From: Streptomyces bambusae
GTDB taxonomy: Bacteria > Actinomycetota > Actinomycetes > Streptomycetales > Streptomycetaceae
Length of the DNA: 33,523 nucleotides
Reading direction: 5' to 3'
NCBI RefSeq assembly: GCF_020532645.1
Contig: NZ_JAJAUZ010000075.1
Span: 1-33,523, forward strand
Part shown: positions 15,923 to 24,917 of the stretch, piece after piece
Position numbering within the stretch: the stretch's first letter is position 1
Layout of the letters: each line of letters starts with the position of its first letter
The notes under the pieces: model-generated
What the model was told of the DNA's origin: nothing
What the model saw: the letters and a program-made list of their open reading frames with translations, nothing else
The model's database searches: none
Position numbers and translations under genes: made by a program

Positions 15923-17317
15923 ATGGCAGCCACTGACAGCGTGGTAGAGCGCATCGTCATCGAGAACTGTGCGATCGCGACCGTCGACGCCGACGACACC
16001 GAGTACGCCTCGGGTCACATCGTCATCGCAGGCAACAGGATCGAGGCCATCGGCGCGGGCAAGGCCCCCGAGAACCTCGAGAACGTCGTACGTCGCATCG
16101 ACGGCACCGGCCACCTCGTGACGCCCGGCCTGGTCAACACGCACCACCACTTCTACCAGTGGATCACCCGCGGCCTGGCGACCGACCACAACCTCTTCAA
16201 CTGGCTCGTCGCCCTCTACCCCACCTGGGCGCGCATCGACGAGCAGATGGCGTACTCGGCCGCGCAGGGCTCCCTCGCCGCCATGGCCCGCGGCGGTGTC
16301 ACCACCGCGATGGACCACCACTACGTGTTCCCCAAGGGTGCCGGCGACCTCTCCGGCGCGATCATCCGCGCCGCCTCCGAGATGGGCGTCCGCTTCACCC
16401 TGGCCCGCGGCTCGATGGACCGCAGCGAGAAGGACGGCGGCCTGCCGCCGGACCACGCCGTCGAGACCCTCGAAGGCGCCCTCGCCGACACCGAGGCGAC
16501 CGTCAAGAAGTTCCACGACGCGTCCTTCGACTCGATGACCCAGGTCGCCGTCGCCCCCTGCTCCCCCTTCTCGGTCTCCACCGAACTGCTCAAGCAGGGC
16601 GCCGAGCTGGCCCGCCGCCTGGGCGTGCGCATGCACACCCACGGCAGCGAGACGGTCGAGGAGGAGAAGTTCTGCCACGAGCTGTTCGGCATGGGCCCGA
16701 CCGACTACTTCGAGTCCACCGGCTGGCTCGGCGAGGACGTGTGGATGGCGCACAGCGTCCACATGAACGACTCCGACATCGCCGCGTTCGCCCGCACCAA
16801 GACCGGTGTGGCGCACTGCCCGTCCTCCAACGCCCGCCTCGCCGCCGGCATCGCCCGCGTCCCCGACATGCTGGCCGCCGGCGTCCCGGTCGGCCTCGGC
16901 GTGGACGGCACCGCCTCCAACGAGTCCGGCGAGCTCCACACCGAGCTGCGCAACGCCCTCCTGATCAACCGCCTGAACCCGGTGCACCGCGAGGCCGCGC
17001 TCAACGCCCGCCAGTCGCTGCGCCTGGGCACCTACGGCGGCGCCCAGGTCCTCGGCCGCGCCGACAACATCGGTTCGCTGGAGGTCGGCAAGCTCGCCGA
17101 CCTGGTGCTCTGGAACCTCAGCACCTTCCTGCACTCCTCGATCGCCGACCCGGTGACCGCGCTCGTCTTCGGTGCGGCCGCCCCGGTGACCGCCTCGTTC
17201 GTCAACGGCAAGCAGATCGTCGAGAACAACCGCCTGCTGACCGCGGACGAGGACGCCATCGCCGTCTCCACGCGCGCCGAGGCCCAGCGCCTGGCGCGGA
17301 TCGCCGCGCAGGGCTGA
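15923..17317 (+). CDS. 8-oxoguanine deaminase (amidohydrolase superfamily)
   Basis: A 464-aa metal-dependent hydrolase. It has the amidohydrolase metal site in order: NTHHHFYQW (His74-76), MHTHGSET, AHSVHM and GVDGTASNES with the terminal Asp. The sequence most resembles enzymes assigned as 8-oxoguanine deaminase, which convert 8-oxoguanine to urate; related hydroxyatrazine/guanine-type deaminases cannot be excluded by eye. ATG 15923 follows GAGGAAG. Its position straight after uricase fits a step that feeds urate into the operon. Confidence 0.88.
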   Translation: MAATDSVVERIVIENCAIATVDADDTEYASGHIVIAGNRIEAIGAGKAPENLENVVRRIDGTGHLVTPGLVNTHHHFYQWITRGLATDHNLFNWLVALYPTWARIDEQMAYSAAQGSLAAMARGGVTTAMDHHYVFPKGAGDLSGAIIRAASEMGVRFTLARGSMDRSEKDGGLPPDHAVETLEGALADTEATVKKFHDASFDSMTQVAVAPCSPFSVSTELLKQGAELARRLGVRMHTHGSETVEEEKFCHELFGMGPTDYFESTGWLGEDVWMAHSVHMNDSDIAAFARTKTGVAHCPSSNARLAAGIARVPDMLAAGVPVGLGVDGTASNESGELHTELRNALLINRLNPVHREAALNARQSLRLGTYGGAQVLGRADNIGSLEVGKLADLVLWNLSTFLHSSIADPVTALVFGAAAPVTASFVNGKQIVENNRLLTADEDAIAVSTRAEAQRLARIAAQG

Positions 17318-17662
17318 TCCCCCACGGAATCCGGTCGGGGGGGACGGCCCCCGGCCGGTGGCCGCGGACCCGAGCGGGGTCCGCGGCGGCCGGGCCGGGG
17401 GGTGCCGCACTCGTGACGGCATCCCCCGGCCCCGGCATGTCCGGGCCCGGCCCGCCGGTACGCCCTCACACCCGTACGCGCCCCCGCCCGTGCGCCGGCC
17501 GCCCCGCAGAGCCGCATTCCGCAGAGCCGCATCCCGCACGACCTCACATCGCTGCACGACTGAACCACGTACGGCTCACCCCGTACGACGCGCCGCACCG
17601 CACCCGCACCACCTCCATGACACCCACGTCCCTGCCGACGTGTTAACCGACCGGAGGAAGCC
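17318..17662. other. Intergenic stretch between deaminase and permease
   Basis: No gene is seen in these 345 bp. It holds a terminator-like hairpin (17361-17387) and a 15-bp tandem direct repeat (CCGCAGAGCCGCATT at 17504, CCGCAGAGCCGCATC at 17519). The permease promoter must lie here but no good -35/-10 pair was found. Confidence 0.6.
17361..17387 (+). terminator. Terminator of the deaminase gene
   Basis: GCCGCGGACCC (17361-17371) pairs with GGGTCCGCGGC (17377-17387) around GAGCG, and outer CCGGCC/GGCCGG blocks can extend the stem. It begins 44 bases after the stop. Confidence 0.75.
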
Positions 17663-19045
17663 GTGGCCGCAACGCCCAGGTTTCGCAAAGACGCAGTCGC
17701 TGTACCAGGGGAGACGCACCCGGTCGACGAGACCCTGCCCCCGCTGAAGATGTTCACCTCCGGCCTCCAGCACGTGGCGGCCATGTACGCGGGCGTGGTG
17801 GCCCCGCCGATGATCCTGGGCCCGGCCGTCGGACTCTCCGCCACCGAGACCGGGTTCCTGATGGGCGCCTCGCTCTTCACCGCGGGCCTCGCCACCCTGC
17901 TCCAGACCCTCGGCATCTGGAAGATCGGCGCCCGGCTGCCGTTCGTCAACGGCGTCTCGTTCGCCGGCGTCACCCCCATGGTGGCCATAGGCAAGGGGGC
18001 GGGCGCCGACGCCATCCCCGTGATCTTCGGGGCCGTCATCGTCGCCGGAGCCCTCGGCTTCATCCTCGCCCCCTACTTCGGCCGGCTGGTCCGCTTCTTC
18101 CCGCCCGTCGTCACCGGCACCGTCATCACCCTCATCGGCGTCTCCCTGCTGCCCGTGGCCTTCAACTGGTCCCAGGGCGGCAACCGGACCGCCGACGACT
18201 ACGGCTCCCTCCGGAACATCGGCATGGCCGCCGCCACCCTCCTGATCGTCCTGGTCCTGCGCCGGCTGCTGCGCGGCTTCCTCCAGCAGATCGCCATCCT
18301 GCTGGGCCTCGCCGCCGGCACCCTGCTCGCCGTCCCGCTCGGCATGACCGGCCTCGACGCGCTGGCCGACGCCGACCTGGTGGGATTCCCCACCCCGTTC
18401 CACTTCGGCGCCCCGCAGTTCCAGCTCGCCGCCATCGTCTCCATGTGCATCGTGATGCTCGTCTGCATGACGGAGTCCACCGCCGACATCCTGGCCCTGG
18501 GGCGGATCGTCGGCCGGCCCGCCGACGCGGAGACCATCGCTGGCGGCCTGCGCGCCGACACCCTCGGCAGCGCGATCAGCCCCCTGTTCAACGGGTTCAT
18601 GTGCAGCGCGTTCGCCCAGAACATCGGGCTGGTGGCCATGACCAAGGTGCGAAGCCGGTTCGTCGTCGCCGCCGGCGGCGGCATCCTGATCCTGCTGGGG
18701 CTGTGCCCGGTGGCCGCCTCGGTGATCGCGCTGGTCCCGCTGCCGGTGCTCGGCGGCGCGGGCATCGTCCTGTTCGGCTCGGTCGCCGCCAGCGGCATCC
18801 AGACCCTGGCCGGCGCGGCCATGGAGAAGGGCGAGAACGCCCTGATCGTCGCCGCCTCGGTCGGCGTGGGCCTGATCCCCATTGCCGCCCCGGACTTCTA
18901 CCACGCCTTCCCCGAAGACCTGCTGGTCGTCCTCGACTCCGGCATCAGCACCGGCTGCCTGGTGGCCATCGCGCTCAACCTGGCCTTCAACCACCTCGGA
19001 GCACGCCGTACGGCCCCGGCACCCGAGCCCGTCGCCGCCCACTGA
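17663..19045 (+). CDS. NCS2/NAT family urate or xanthine permease
   Basis: A 460-aa membrane transporter expected to import urate, xanthine or related purines with a cation. The NAT family landmarks are visible: the QH motif in GLQHVAAMYAG (residues 34-36 region), the TES segment with VCMTESTADILALG, and the signature QNIGLVAMTK near residue 320. About 12-14 hydrophobic segments are spread over the length. GTG 17663 directly follows GGAGGAAG. Purine specificity is inferred from the neighbouring uricase operon and deaminase; uracil transport is less likely here. Confidence 0.93.
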   Translation: MAATPRFRKDAVAVPGETHPVDETLPPLKMFTSGLQHVAAMYAGVVAPPMILGPAVGLSATETGFLMGASLFTAGLATLLQTLGIWKIGARLPFVNGVSFAGVTPMVAIGKGAGADAIPVIFGAVIVAGALGFILAPYFGRLVRFFPPVVTGTVITLIGVSLLPVAFNWSQGGNRTADDYGSLRNIGMAAATLLIVLVLRRLLRGFLQQIAILLGLAAGTLLAVPLGMTGLDALADADLVGFPTPFHFGAPQFQLAAIVSMCIVMLVCMTESTADILALGRIVGRPADAETIAGGLRADTLGSAISPLFNGFMCSAFAQNIGLVAMTKVRSRFVVAAGGGILILLGLCPVAASVIALVPLPVLGGAGIVLFGSVAASGIQTLAGAAMEKGENALIVAASVGVGLIPIAAPDFYHAFPEDLLVVLDSGISTGCLVAIALNLAFNHLGARRTAPAPEPVAAH

Positions 19046-19080
19046 GCCCGCCCGTCACCGCGCTCGCAGGACCTGCCCGC

Positions 19081-20166
19081 TCAGGCCGCGCAGCTGCGTA
19101 ACGGACCCGGCTCCGGCTCGCCGTCACCGGCCCCCGGAGCCGGGTCCGACCAGATGTCGGGGACCACGCACCGCACCCGGCGGCCCTGCTGGTCCAGCAC
19201 CTGCGCCTCGGACTTGCGGGTGTGCAGGGCCACCGCGGTGTCGGTGATCCGCAGCCCGGGCAGCCGGCGCAGCAGCTCCGCGGTGTACCGGTGCAGATCC
19301 TCGACCGCCCGCAGCCGGGCGCTGATCATGAAGTTCCAGGGTCCGCTGACCGACATGCACATCCGGGTCTCCCGGATCCCGGCGGCCGCCGCCGCGCAGT
19401 CGGCGACCTCGTACTCCGACACCTCGGCCCACACGGTCGCCGCCACCGGCCAGCCCGACAGCCGGGCCGCCAGCGCGCAGCTGAACCGCAGCCCGTGCCC
19501 GGTCTCCAGCCGGGCCAGCCGCCGCCGCACCGTGGACTCGCTCATCCCGAACTGCCGGGCCAGCGAGGCCACGCTGCGCCGGGCGTCCGAGGACAGCGCC
19601 AGCACCAGCGGCCGGTCCTCCTCGGTCAGCGCGGTGCTCCCGGGCACCGCCGGAGGCCGTACCGGGCGGTCCGTCAGCCGGGCCACCTGGGCCGGGTTGA
19701 GCAGGTCCAGTCGCCACCGGTCCGGCGCGTAGTGCACGGCCGTCACCATCGACGAGCGGGTGGTGACGACCCCGGGTATCCGCTGCACCCGCAGCGACAG
19801 GTAGCGGTAGAGGGCGTGCAGGTCCGGCACGGCCACGAAGGCCAGCAGGTCCCGGGCCCCGGTGACGTGCTCCAGGCCCAGCGTGTGCGGGTCGTCCGTC
19901 AGCGCCCGGCCCACGGCCGGCGCGCTGCCCGGCGTACACCCGATCTCGACCCACGCCATGCAGGGCGACCGGCGGCCGGTGCGCAGCCCCAGGGCCGAGA
20001 TCCACGCGTCGCCGGAGCCGGTCAGCCGCTCCCAGCGGCGCGCGAGGGTGTCGGGACGGGCCCCGAGGACCGGGGCCAGCCGCTCCCAGCTGGCCCGGGG
20101 TGCGAGCTGGAGTGCATGGACCAGCGCCCGGTCCATGTCGTCCATGGCGGAATTGGCTGCGTGCAT
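19081..20166 (-). CDS. Two-domain Lrp/AsnC family regulator
   Basis: A 361-aa regulator that consists of two fused Lrp/AsnC units. The first HTH is at about residues 10-50 (MDRALVHALQLAPRASWERLAPVLG...) and is somewhat degenerate; the second at about 190-235 (EEDRPLVLALSSDARRSVASLARQFGMSESTVRRRLARL) is a textbook AsnC HTH. Each is followed by a RAM-like alpha/beta ligand domain. ATG 20166 has GGGAAGG very close upstream; ATG 20145 is an alternative. It is divergent from the ATPase gene across 123 bp and ends 35 bp from the convergent permease, whose expression it could affect. Ligand unknown. Confidence 0.9.
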   Translation of the reverse strand: MHAANSAMDDMDRALVHALQLAPRASWERLAPVLGARPDTLARRWERLTGSGDAWISALGLRTGRRSPCMAWVEIGCTPGSAPAVGRALTDDPHTLGLEHVTGARDLLAFVAVPDLHALYRYLSLRVQRIPGVVTTRSSMVTAVHYAPDRWRLDLLNPAQVARLTDRPVRPPAVPGSTALTEEDRPLVLALSSDARRSVASLARQFGMSESTVRRRLARLETGHGLRFSCALAARLSGWPVAATVWAEVSEYEVADCAAAAAGIRETRMCMSVSGPWNFMISARLRAVEDLHRYTAELLRRLPGLRITDTAVALHTRKSEAQVLDQQGRRVRCVVPDIWSDPAPGAGDGEPEPGPLRSCAA

Positions 20167-20289
20167 ACCCTTCCCTGGTGGTTCTCCCGGCCGCGGGCGG
20201 GCGGACCGGTGTGACAGCCGATGATCTCTCTTTGGTGCGTTCTGCGCGGCACGGGGGTCGCGGGCATCCGGTGAGCAGCGGGAGGAAGT

Positions 20290-22278
20290 GTGGGCGAGTC
20301 CCCAGGGGGCGTACGCGCCTCGGTACCCGCCGAGCCGTCGAGTTTCGTGGGCCGGGAGCACGAGCTGGCCGCCACGTCCGCCCTGCTCGCGGCCGGCCGC
20401 CTGGTCACTCTCACAGGCCCTGCGGGGATCGGCAAGACCCGGATCGCGGTCCGGGCGGTCCGCGGCGGTCCGTCCGCCGACGGAGGATTCCCGCCGGATC
20501 CGGTCTGGGCCGACCTGGCGGGCCTGCCTGAAGAACGGTGGGCCGCACTGGAGGGCGAACTCGTCGAACGGCTCGCCGACCGGGCCGCGGTCCTGGTGCT
20601 CGACGGCTGCGAACAGCTGGGCGGCACCTGCGCCGGGCTGGTCGAACGGCTGCTGGTCCGGCTGCCGCTGCTGCGGGTGCTGGCGACCTCGCAGTGGCCG
20701 CTCGGCATCGAGGGGGAGGTCTGCCTGCCGGTGCCGCCCCTCGCGGTGCCGCCCGCCGAGGGCGACGGCGGCGACGACCCGGGCGGATACGCCGCGGTCC
20801 GGCTGTTCGCCGAGCGGGCCCGGGGCGCCGACCCGTTCTTCGAGCTGACCCGCCGCAACGCGGCCCCGGTGGCCCGGCTGTGCCGCGCCCTCGACGGCAT
20901 ACCCGCCGCCCTGGAGCTCGCCGCCGGCCGGCTGCACCAGTTCGCGCCCGAGCAGGCGCTGCGCCGGGTGGAGGCCGATCCGCTGCGGTTCCTCGCGGGC
21001 GGTCCGGGCGGCGGCAGCCGACGGGACGTCGAGCGCACCCACCGGCTGTGCTCGCCCGCCGAACGGCTGCTCTGGGAGCGCCTGTCGGTGTTCGCGGGCG
21101 CCTTCGACCACGCGGCGGCGGAGGCGGTGTGCGGGTTCGGTGCGCTCACCCGGGAGGAGGCGGGGGCGGCGCTGCGCCGGCTGGCCCCCGGCCTGCTGCT
21201 GGACGCCGGTGCGGGCCGGTACCGGCTGCCGCTGCCGGTACGGGCGCACGCGGCGCGGCTGCTGCTCGTACGCGGCGACCATGCGGAGGTCGCGCGCCGC
21301 CACCACGAGTGGTTCCGGCTGACCGCCGAGCGGTCCGCGCAACTGTGGCGGGCCGGGCTGCAGCGCGAGGCGCGCGAGGTGGCCCTGCGCGACCTGCCCG
21401 ACCTGCGGGTGGCGATGAACCCGATGGGCGGCGCCGGGCCGGCGGCCGCGCTGGAGATCGCGGTGGCGCTGTGGTTCCTGTGGGCGGCCTGCGGGCTGCT
21501 CGTGGAGGGCCGCCGGCACGTGGAGCGGGCGCTGGCCCTGCATCCGGCGCCGCGGCCGGCCCGGGCGCTGTGGCTGGCCGGCTGGCTGGTGGGCTGCCTG
21601 GGCGAGGCGGACGGGGTGGACCCGTTGCTGATCGAGGGCTGGTCGGCCGCGGTCCAGGAGGGCGAGGACGCCTGCGTGGCGTACCTCGCGCACACCCGGG
21701 GCACGGTGGCGTTGTGGGACTCGCGGTGCGACGACGCGGCCGCCGAGTTCCGCGAGGCGCTGGAGCTGCTGCCGGCGGAACCGGAGTTCGGGCCGGGCCG
21801 GGCCCTGCTGGTGGCCTCGTACACGATGGCGCTGGCGCTGTCGGACCCGGCGGCCGTGCCGGTCGAGGACGGGCCGCCGGTGGGTCCCGGCGACTCCTGG
21901 GCCAGTGCCTGGGAGAGCTACGCGTACGCCCGGGTGCTGCGCCGGGAGGCCCAGTGGGACAGCGCCCGCACCGAACTGCTGCGGGCGCTGGGCATCCAGC
22001 TGATCCTCGGCGACCTGCTGGGGCAGGCCGCGGGGGCCGAGCTGCTCGCCGCGCTGGAGACCGACCTGGGGCGGCACTGCGAGGCGGCCCGGCTGCTGGG
22101 GGCGGTGGACCGGATCCGGGCGGTGCTGCTGCGCGACCCGCGGTCGGCGGCCCTGTGGTCGCGGGGCCGGGCGCCGTCCGAGGCGGTGCTGCGGGCCCGG
22201 CTCTCCGAGGAGGGCTACACGCGGGCCTACGCGGAGGGCGCCCGGGCGGGGCTGCGGGAACTGCTGGCCCTGGACTGA
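20290..22278 (+). CDS. AfsR/LuxR-type NB-ARC-like ATPase without a DNA-binding domain
   Basis: A 662-aa cytoplasmic STAND-type ATPase. The start has FVGREHEL, then Walker A GPAGIGKT (residues 43-50), Walker B VLVLDGCEQ (about 100), a sensor region LATSQWPLG, and a long helical C-terminal part typical of TPR-like repeats. Proteins of this type in Streptomyces usually carry an N-terminal SARP domain or a C-terminal LuxR HTH. Neither is present: the P-loop starts at residue 43 and the protein ends in ARAGLRELLALD. GTG 20290 is set by GGAGGA (20281-20286). Partner and signal are unknown; the divergent Lrp regulator is an obvious candidate. Confidence 0.82.
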   Translation: MGESPGGVRASVPAEPSSFVGREHELAATSALLAAGRLVTLTGPAGIGKTRIAVRAVRGGPSADGGFPPDPVWADLAGLPEERWAALEGELVERLADRAAVLVLDGCEQLGGTCAGLVERLLVRLPLLRVLATSQWPLGIEGEVCLPVPPLAVPPAEGDGGDDPGGYAAVRLFAERARGADPFFELTRRNAAPVARLCRALDGIPAALELAAGRLHQFAPEQALRRVEADPLRFLAGGPGGGSRRDVERTHRLCSPAERLLWERLSVFAGAFDHAAAEAVCGFGALTREEAGAALRRLAPGLLLDAGAGRYRLPLPVRAHAARLLLVRGDHAEVARRHHEWFRLTAERSAQLWRAGLQREAREVALRDLPDLRVAMNPMGGAGPAAALEIAVALWFLWAACGLLVEGRRHVERALALHPAPRPARALWLAGWLVGCLGEADGVDPLLIEGWSAAVQEGEDACVAYLAHTRGTVALWDSRCDDAAAEFREALELLPAEPEFGPGRALLVASYTMALALSDPAAVPVEDGPPVGPGDSWASAWESYAYARVLRREAQWDSARTELLRALGIQLILGDLLGQAAGAELLAALETDLGRHCEAARLLGAVDRIRAVLLRDPRSAALWSRGRAPSEAVLRARLSEEGYTRAYAEGARAGLRELLALD

Positions 22279-22351
22279 CGGCGCGGGGACCGGGGGCGAG
22301 GACGCCCGGCCCCCGCGCCGGGCACGGTGTGTGCGGTGCGGTGCGGTGCAC

Positions 22352-22382
22352 GGGACGGGCCCGGGGCCGCCGGGCCCGTCCC
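22352..22382. terminator. Bidirectional terminator
   Basis: GGGACGGGCCCGG (22352-22364) pairs with CCGGGCCCGTCCC (22370-22382) over the loop GGCCG, 13 bp perfect. It lies between the convergent ATPase and SGNH genes. A second hairpin lies at about 22280-22322. Confidence 0.85.
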
Positions 22383-22407
22383 GGCCGCCGGGGTTCCGGG
22401 ACAGACC

Positions 22408-23601
22408 CTACGGGGTGGCCGCCAGGTACATCCCGGTGTGGTCGCCGCCGGCGGTGTTGCGGCAGGACTTGCTGCCGGCGCCGTCGGCCGCGAACAGGGT
22501 CAGGCAGCGCCCCAGGGCGAGCTGGCCGTAGTAGTTGGGGTGCATGGACTCCTGCACCAGGCCCTGGGTGGAGTTGTTGTCGATCCAGCGGGCCCACTCG
22601 CTGGTCGTGGCGGACGGCGCCTGGGCGGACGTCACCTGCCTGCTGGCCTTGGCGCACACCTCGCGGCCCTGCAGCATGTCGCGCAGGTCGAGGAAGCGGA
22701 CGCCCTTGGCGGTGGCCACGCCCTTGAGACGGTTCGCGATCTGCGGCACGAGGGAGTCCCGGGCCCAGTCGGAGTCCTTGTTCCAGAACGGGCAGCCGCC
22801 GGTGTTGTAGCGGCTCCAGTCGCTCTGCGTGTAGCGGTTCTCGGTGCCCCGCGGGATGGGGGAGGGGTAGGACTGCAGCACGATCTGGTAGTCCCCGGCC
22901 GCGTAGCCGGCGTTCGACATGACGGCGCGGATCTCGTCGACGGACTTGCCGACCTTGGTCATCACGCCGTCGATCTTCGCGTTGACCGCGGCCTGCTGGT
23001 CGTCGTGGCAGTACGAGTTCCACAGGACGAAGTCGTAGGCGCAGTTGGAGATGATGTCGGCGAAGCCGAGGTCGTTGCCGCCGATCGACAGCGTGATCAT
23101 CTTGACGTTGTGGGAGGCGGCCACGGCGGCCAGCCGGTCGGCCTGCGGGGCCTCGCCCTTGAAGGCGACGCCGCCGTTCGAGGCGCGGAAGACGTTGTCG
23201 CTGACGGCCCCCGAGCAGGCCAGGTTGATCGCGGTGTCGGCGATCCCGGCCGCGCTGTTGACCTCGGAGGAGTCGGAGCGGTGGCAGCCGCCGGCGGTGC
23301 TGCCGTAGACCCGGGACGGGTCGTAGCTGCTGCCGGAGACCCAGGCGCGGTCGGAGCCGTTGCGGCTGCCGCTGTTGGTCAGGCTGTTGCCCTTCCAGCG
23401 GCCGGCCTCGCCGGAGATGTAGCTGTCGCCCATGGCGACGACGGCGGTGGGGCCGGTGCCGGGGCTGGCCGCGGCCGGCCCGGCCGCGGTGCCGACCAGG
23501 GCGGTGGCGGTGAGCGGCAGGACGAGTGCGGCAGCGGCGGCGAGGCGGGCGGTGCGCGGGGAGGCGGACGGGGCGGTGCGGGAGGTGCGGTTTCCGGTCA
23601 C
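22408..23601 (-). CDS. Secreted SGNH/GDSL hydrolase (lipase/esterase)
   Basis: A 397-aa exported hydrolase. A Sec signal with a basic start and Ala/Leu core ends near residue 45 (AAAS). The SGNH blocks are present: GDSY with nucleophile Ser60, the Gly block, GGND in SIGGNDLGF, and the catalytic HPN in SMHPNYYGQLALG near the end. Several Cys pairs suggest disulfides, as in secreted Streptomyces lipases. GTG 23601 has AGGAG 8 nt upstream. The substrate is not predictable; lipid or polysaccharide esters are usual. The promoter region contains paired GTTAC/GTAAC boxes. Confidence 0.93.
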   Translation of the reverse strand: MTGNRTSRTAPSASPRTARLAAAAALVLPLTATALVGTAAGPAAASPGTGPTAVVAMGDSYISGEAGRWKGNSLTNSGSRNGSDRAWVSGSSYDPSRVYGSTAGGCHRSDSSEVNSAAGIADTAINLACSGAVSDNVFRASNGGVAFKGEAPQADRLAAVAASHNVKMITLSIGGNDLGFADIISNCAYDFVLWNSYCHDDQQAAVNAKIDGVMTKVGKSVDEIRAVMSNAGYAAGDYQIVLQSYPSPIPRGTENRYTQSDWSRYNTGGCPFWNKDSDWARDSLVPQIANRLKGVATAKGVRFLDLRDMLQGREVCAKASRQVTSAQAPSATTSEWARWIDNNSTQGLVQESMHPNYYGQLALGRCLTLFAADGAGSKSCRNTAGGDHTGMYLAATP

Positions 23602-23711
23602 TGCGGAACTCCTGCGGTCGGCCCGTACCCGAAAGGTCAACTCGGGCACGTGGCTGGGGATGTGGGGGTACCTCCGGCCGGTGGCAACGGAAAGGTGCCA
23701 CGGGCCGGTTT

Positions 23712-23748
23712 GTTACCGCTAGGTAGCCGCAGGTTACTTTTGGGTAAC
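23712..23748. promoter_or_regulatory. Two GTTAC-N6-GTAAC-type boxes (MtrA/GlnR-like)
   Basis: GTTAC-cgctag-GTAGC (23712-23727) and GTTAC-ttttgg-GTAAC (23733-23748) are two 16-bp units starting 21 bp apart. This pattern is known for the OmpR-family regulators GlnR and MtrA of actinomycetes (established for the families). They lie between the divergent SGNH hydrolase (111 bp from its start) and the beta family gene (123 bp). Confidence 0.6.
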
Positions 23749-23763
23749 GACCGATCGGTCGTT
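23746..23763. promoter_or_regulatory. Perfect 18-bp palindrome (TetR-like operator)
   Basis: AACGACCGATCGGTCGTT is a perfect palindrome with a GACCGATCGGTC core, typical of TetR-family operators. It abuts the second GTTAC/GTAAC box. No TetR gene is in the window, so the regulator would be encoded elsewhere. Confidence 0.55.
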
Positions 23764-23870
23764 CGGTTCGACCCGGACTTGCGGGAGTTGGCCGAATCGC
23801 GCCGTTCCGCCGGGAACGTTCCGCCCGCACCCTGAGGGGCACCGGTCGGGCGACAGGGGGAGCAGCCGGC

Positions 23871-24848
23871 ATGGTCGAGCCCGTCTATGTGCCCGCCCTG
23901 CCCGCGCAGCGGGAGCCGCTCGCCGCCTACGGCAGCCTGCCGCGCCGGCTGCGCCAGGCCGTGTGGCCGCTGTGGACCGTCCCGCCCGGCCCGGCCGCCG
24001 CCGGCACCACCGGCGCCGACCTCGCGCTGGTCCAGCGGTCCGCGCCGGCCTGGGTCGACGCCCGCCATCTGGAGCACGTGCCGGCCGCCGTCACCGACCG
24101 GCTGTGGCCCGCCCTGCGCCGCACCGCCGCCCGCCCGGTGACCGGAACCGGCCGCCCCGCCTGGCAGCTCTCCGCCTGCCTCGCATACGCCCGCACCACC
24201 GGATCCGGACTCGCCGTCCGGATGGCGGTGCCCCCCTCCGGGTCTGCGGCGGCCGACGCCGGCGGGGAGTTCCGCGCCCTCCTGCGGCGGATCCCCGCCC
24301 GCCTCCCCGTGGACCTGCTCCTCGACCTCGGCCCGGTCGCCGACGAACACCACCGGGCCGACGACCGCGCCGTCGAGGCGCTCACCGGGCTCGGCCCGCT
24401 GCGCGACTGGCGGACCATCGCCGTCCTCGCCGGCTCGTTCCCCGCGGCCGTTCCCGAGGAGGCCGACCGCGAACCGGTCGAGGCGCACCGCTTTGAATGG
24501 GACATCTGGCACACCGTCACCCGCGCCTGCACCGGCCTGCTCCCCGTCCCCGTCACGTACGGCGACCACTGCGCGCAGCCGCCCGGCGCCGGCCCGCAGC
24601 ACCCGGTGCTGCGCTACACCACGGAACGCACCTTCCTGCTGGCGGCCGCCCCCGCGCCGGCCGCCCTGCACGCCCAGGCCCGCCGGCTCACCGCCGAACC
24701 CGCCTACCGGGGCCCGGCGTTCAGTCCAGGCGACGCCTGGCTGCACCACTGCGCCACCCGCCCCGGCCCGCCGCCGACCCCGCACCTGCGTGCCGGGCTC
24801 GGCCAGCACCTGGCCTTCCTCGCCCGCCGGCTGGCCCCCGGGGCCTGA
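23871..24848 (+). CDS. Beta family protein (phage beta-protein-like)
   Basis: A 325-aa cytoplasmic protein. It opens YVPALPAQREPLAAYGSL and has, in order, PLWTVPP, VDLLLDLGPV, WRTIAVLAGSFP, VTYGDHC, LRYTTERTFLLA and SPGDAWLHHCA. This series matches the beta family, named after a phage T4 protein and found in bacteria near mobile or defence genes. The match is from memory of the pattern and no activity is known. ATG 23871 has GGGGGAG 8 nt upstream. No phage, nuclease or toxin gene adjoins it here, and the C-terminal part lacks recognisable domains. Confidence 0.7.
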   Translation: MVEPVYVPALPAQREPLAAYGSLPRRLRQAVWPLWTVPPGPAAAGTTGADLALVQRSAPAWVDARHLEHVPAAVTDRLWPALRRTAARPVTGTGRPAWQLSACLAYARTTGSGLAVRMAVPPSGSAAADAGGEFRALLRRIPARLPVDLLLDLGPVADEHHRADDRAVEALTGLGPLRDWRTIAVLAGSFPAAVPEEADREPVEAHRFEWDIWHTVTRACTGLLPVPVTYGDHCAQPPGAGPQHPVLRYTTERTFLLAAAPAPAALHAQARRLTAEPAYRGPAFSPGDAWLHHCATRPGPPPTPHLRAGLGQHLAFLARRLAPGA

Positions 24849-24851
24849 CGT

Positions 24852-24888
24852 GCCGATGCCCCGCCGTCGGGGACGGCGGGGCATCGGC
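24852..24888. terminator. Bidirectional terminator
   Basis: A perfect 16-bp stem (24852-24867 with 24873-24888) with loop CGGGG starts 3 bases after the beta family stop and ends 30 bases before the stop of the convergent malate synthase. Confidence 0.9.
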
Positions 24889-24917
24889 GGGGTGGTGCGG
24901 GGCGGCTGCTGTGCGGG

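Noticed and set aside
17576..19042. Minus-strand open frame opposite the permease, rich in Asp/Glu/Gly
   Set aside because: It is the mirror of the NCS2 permease. Composition is typical of antisense frames and no family is recognised.
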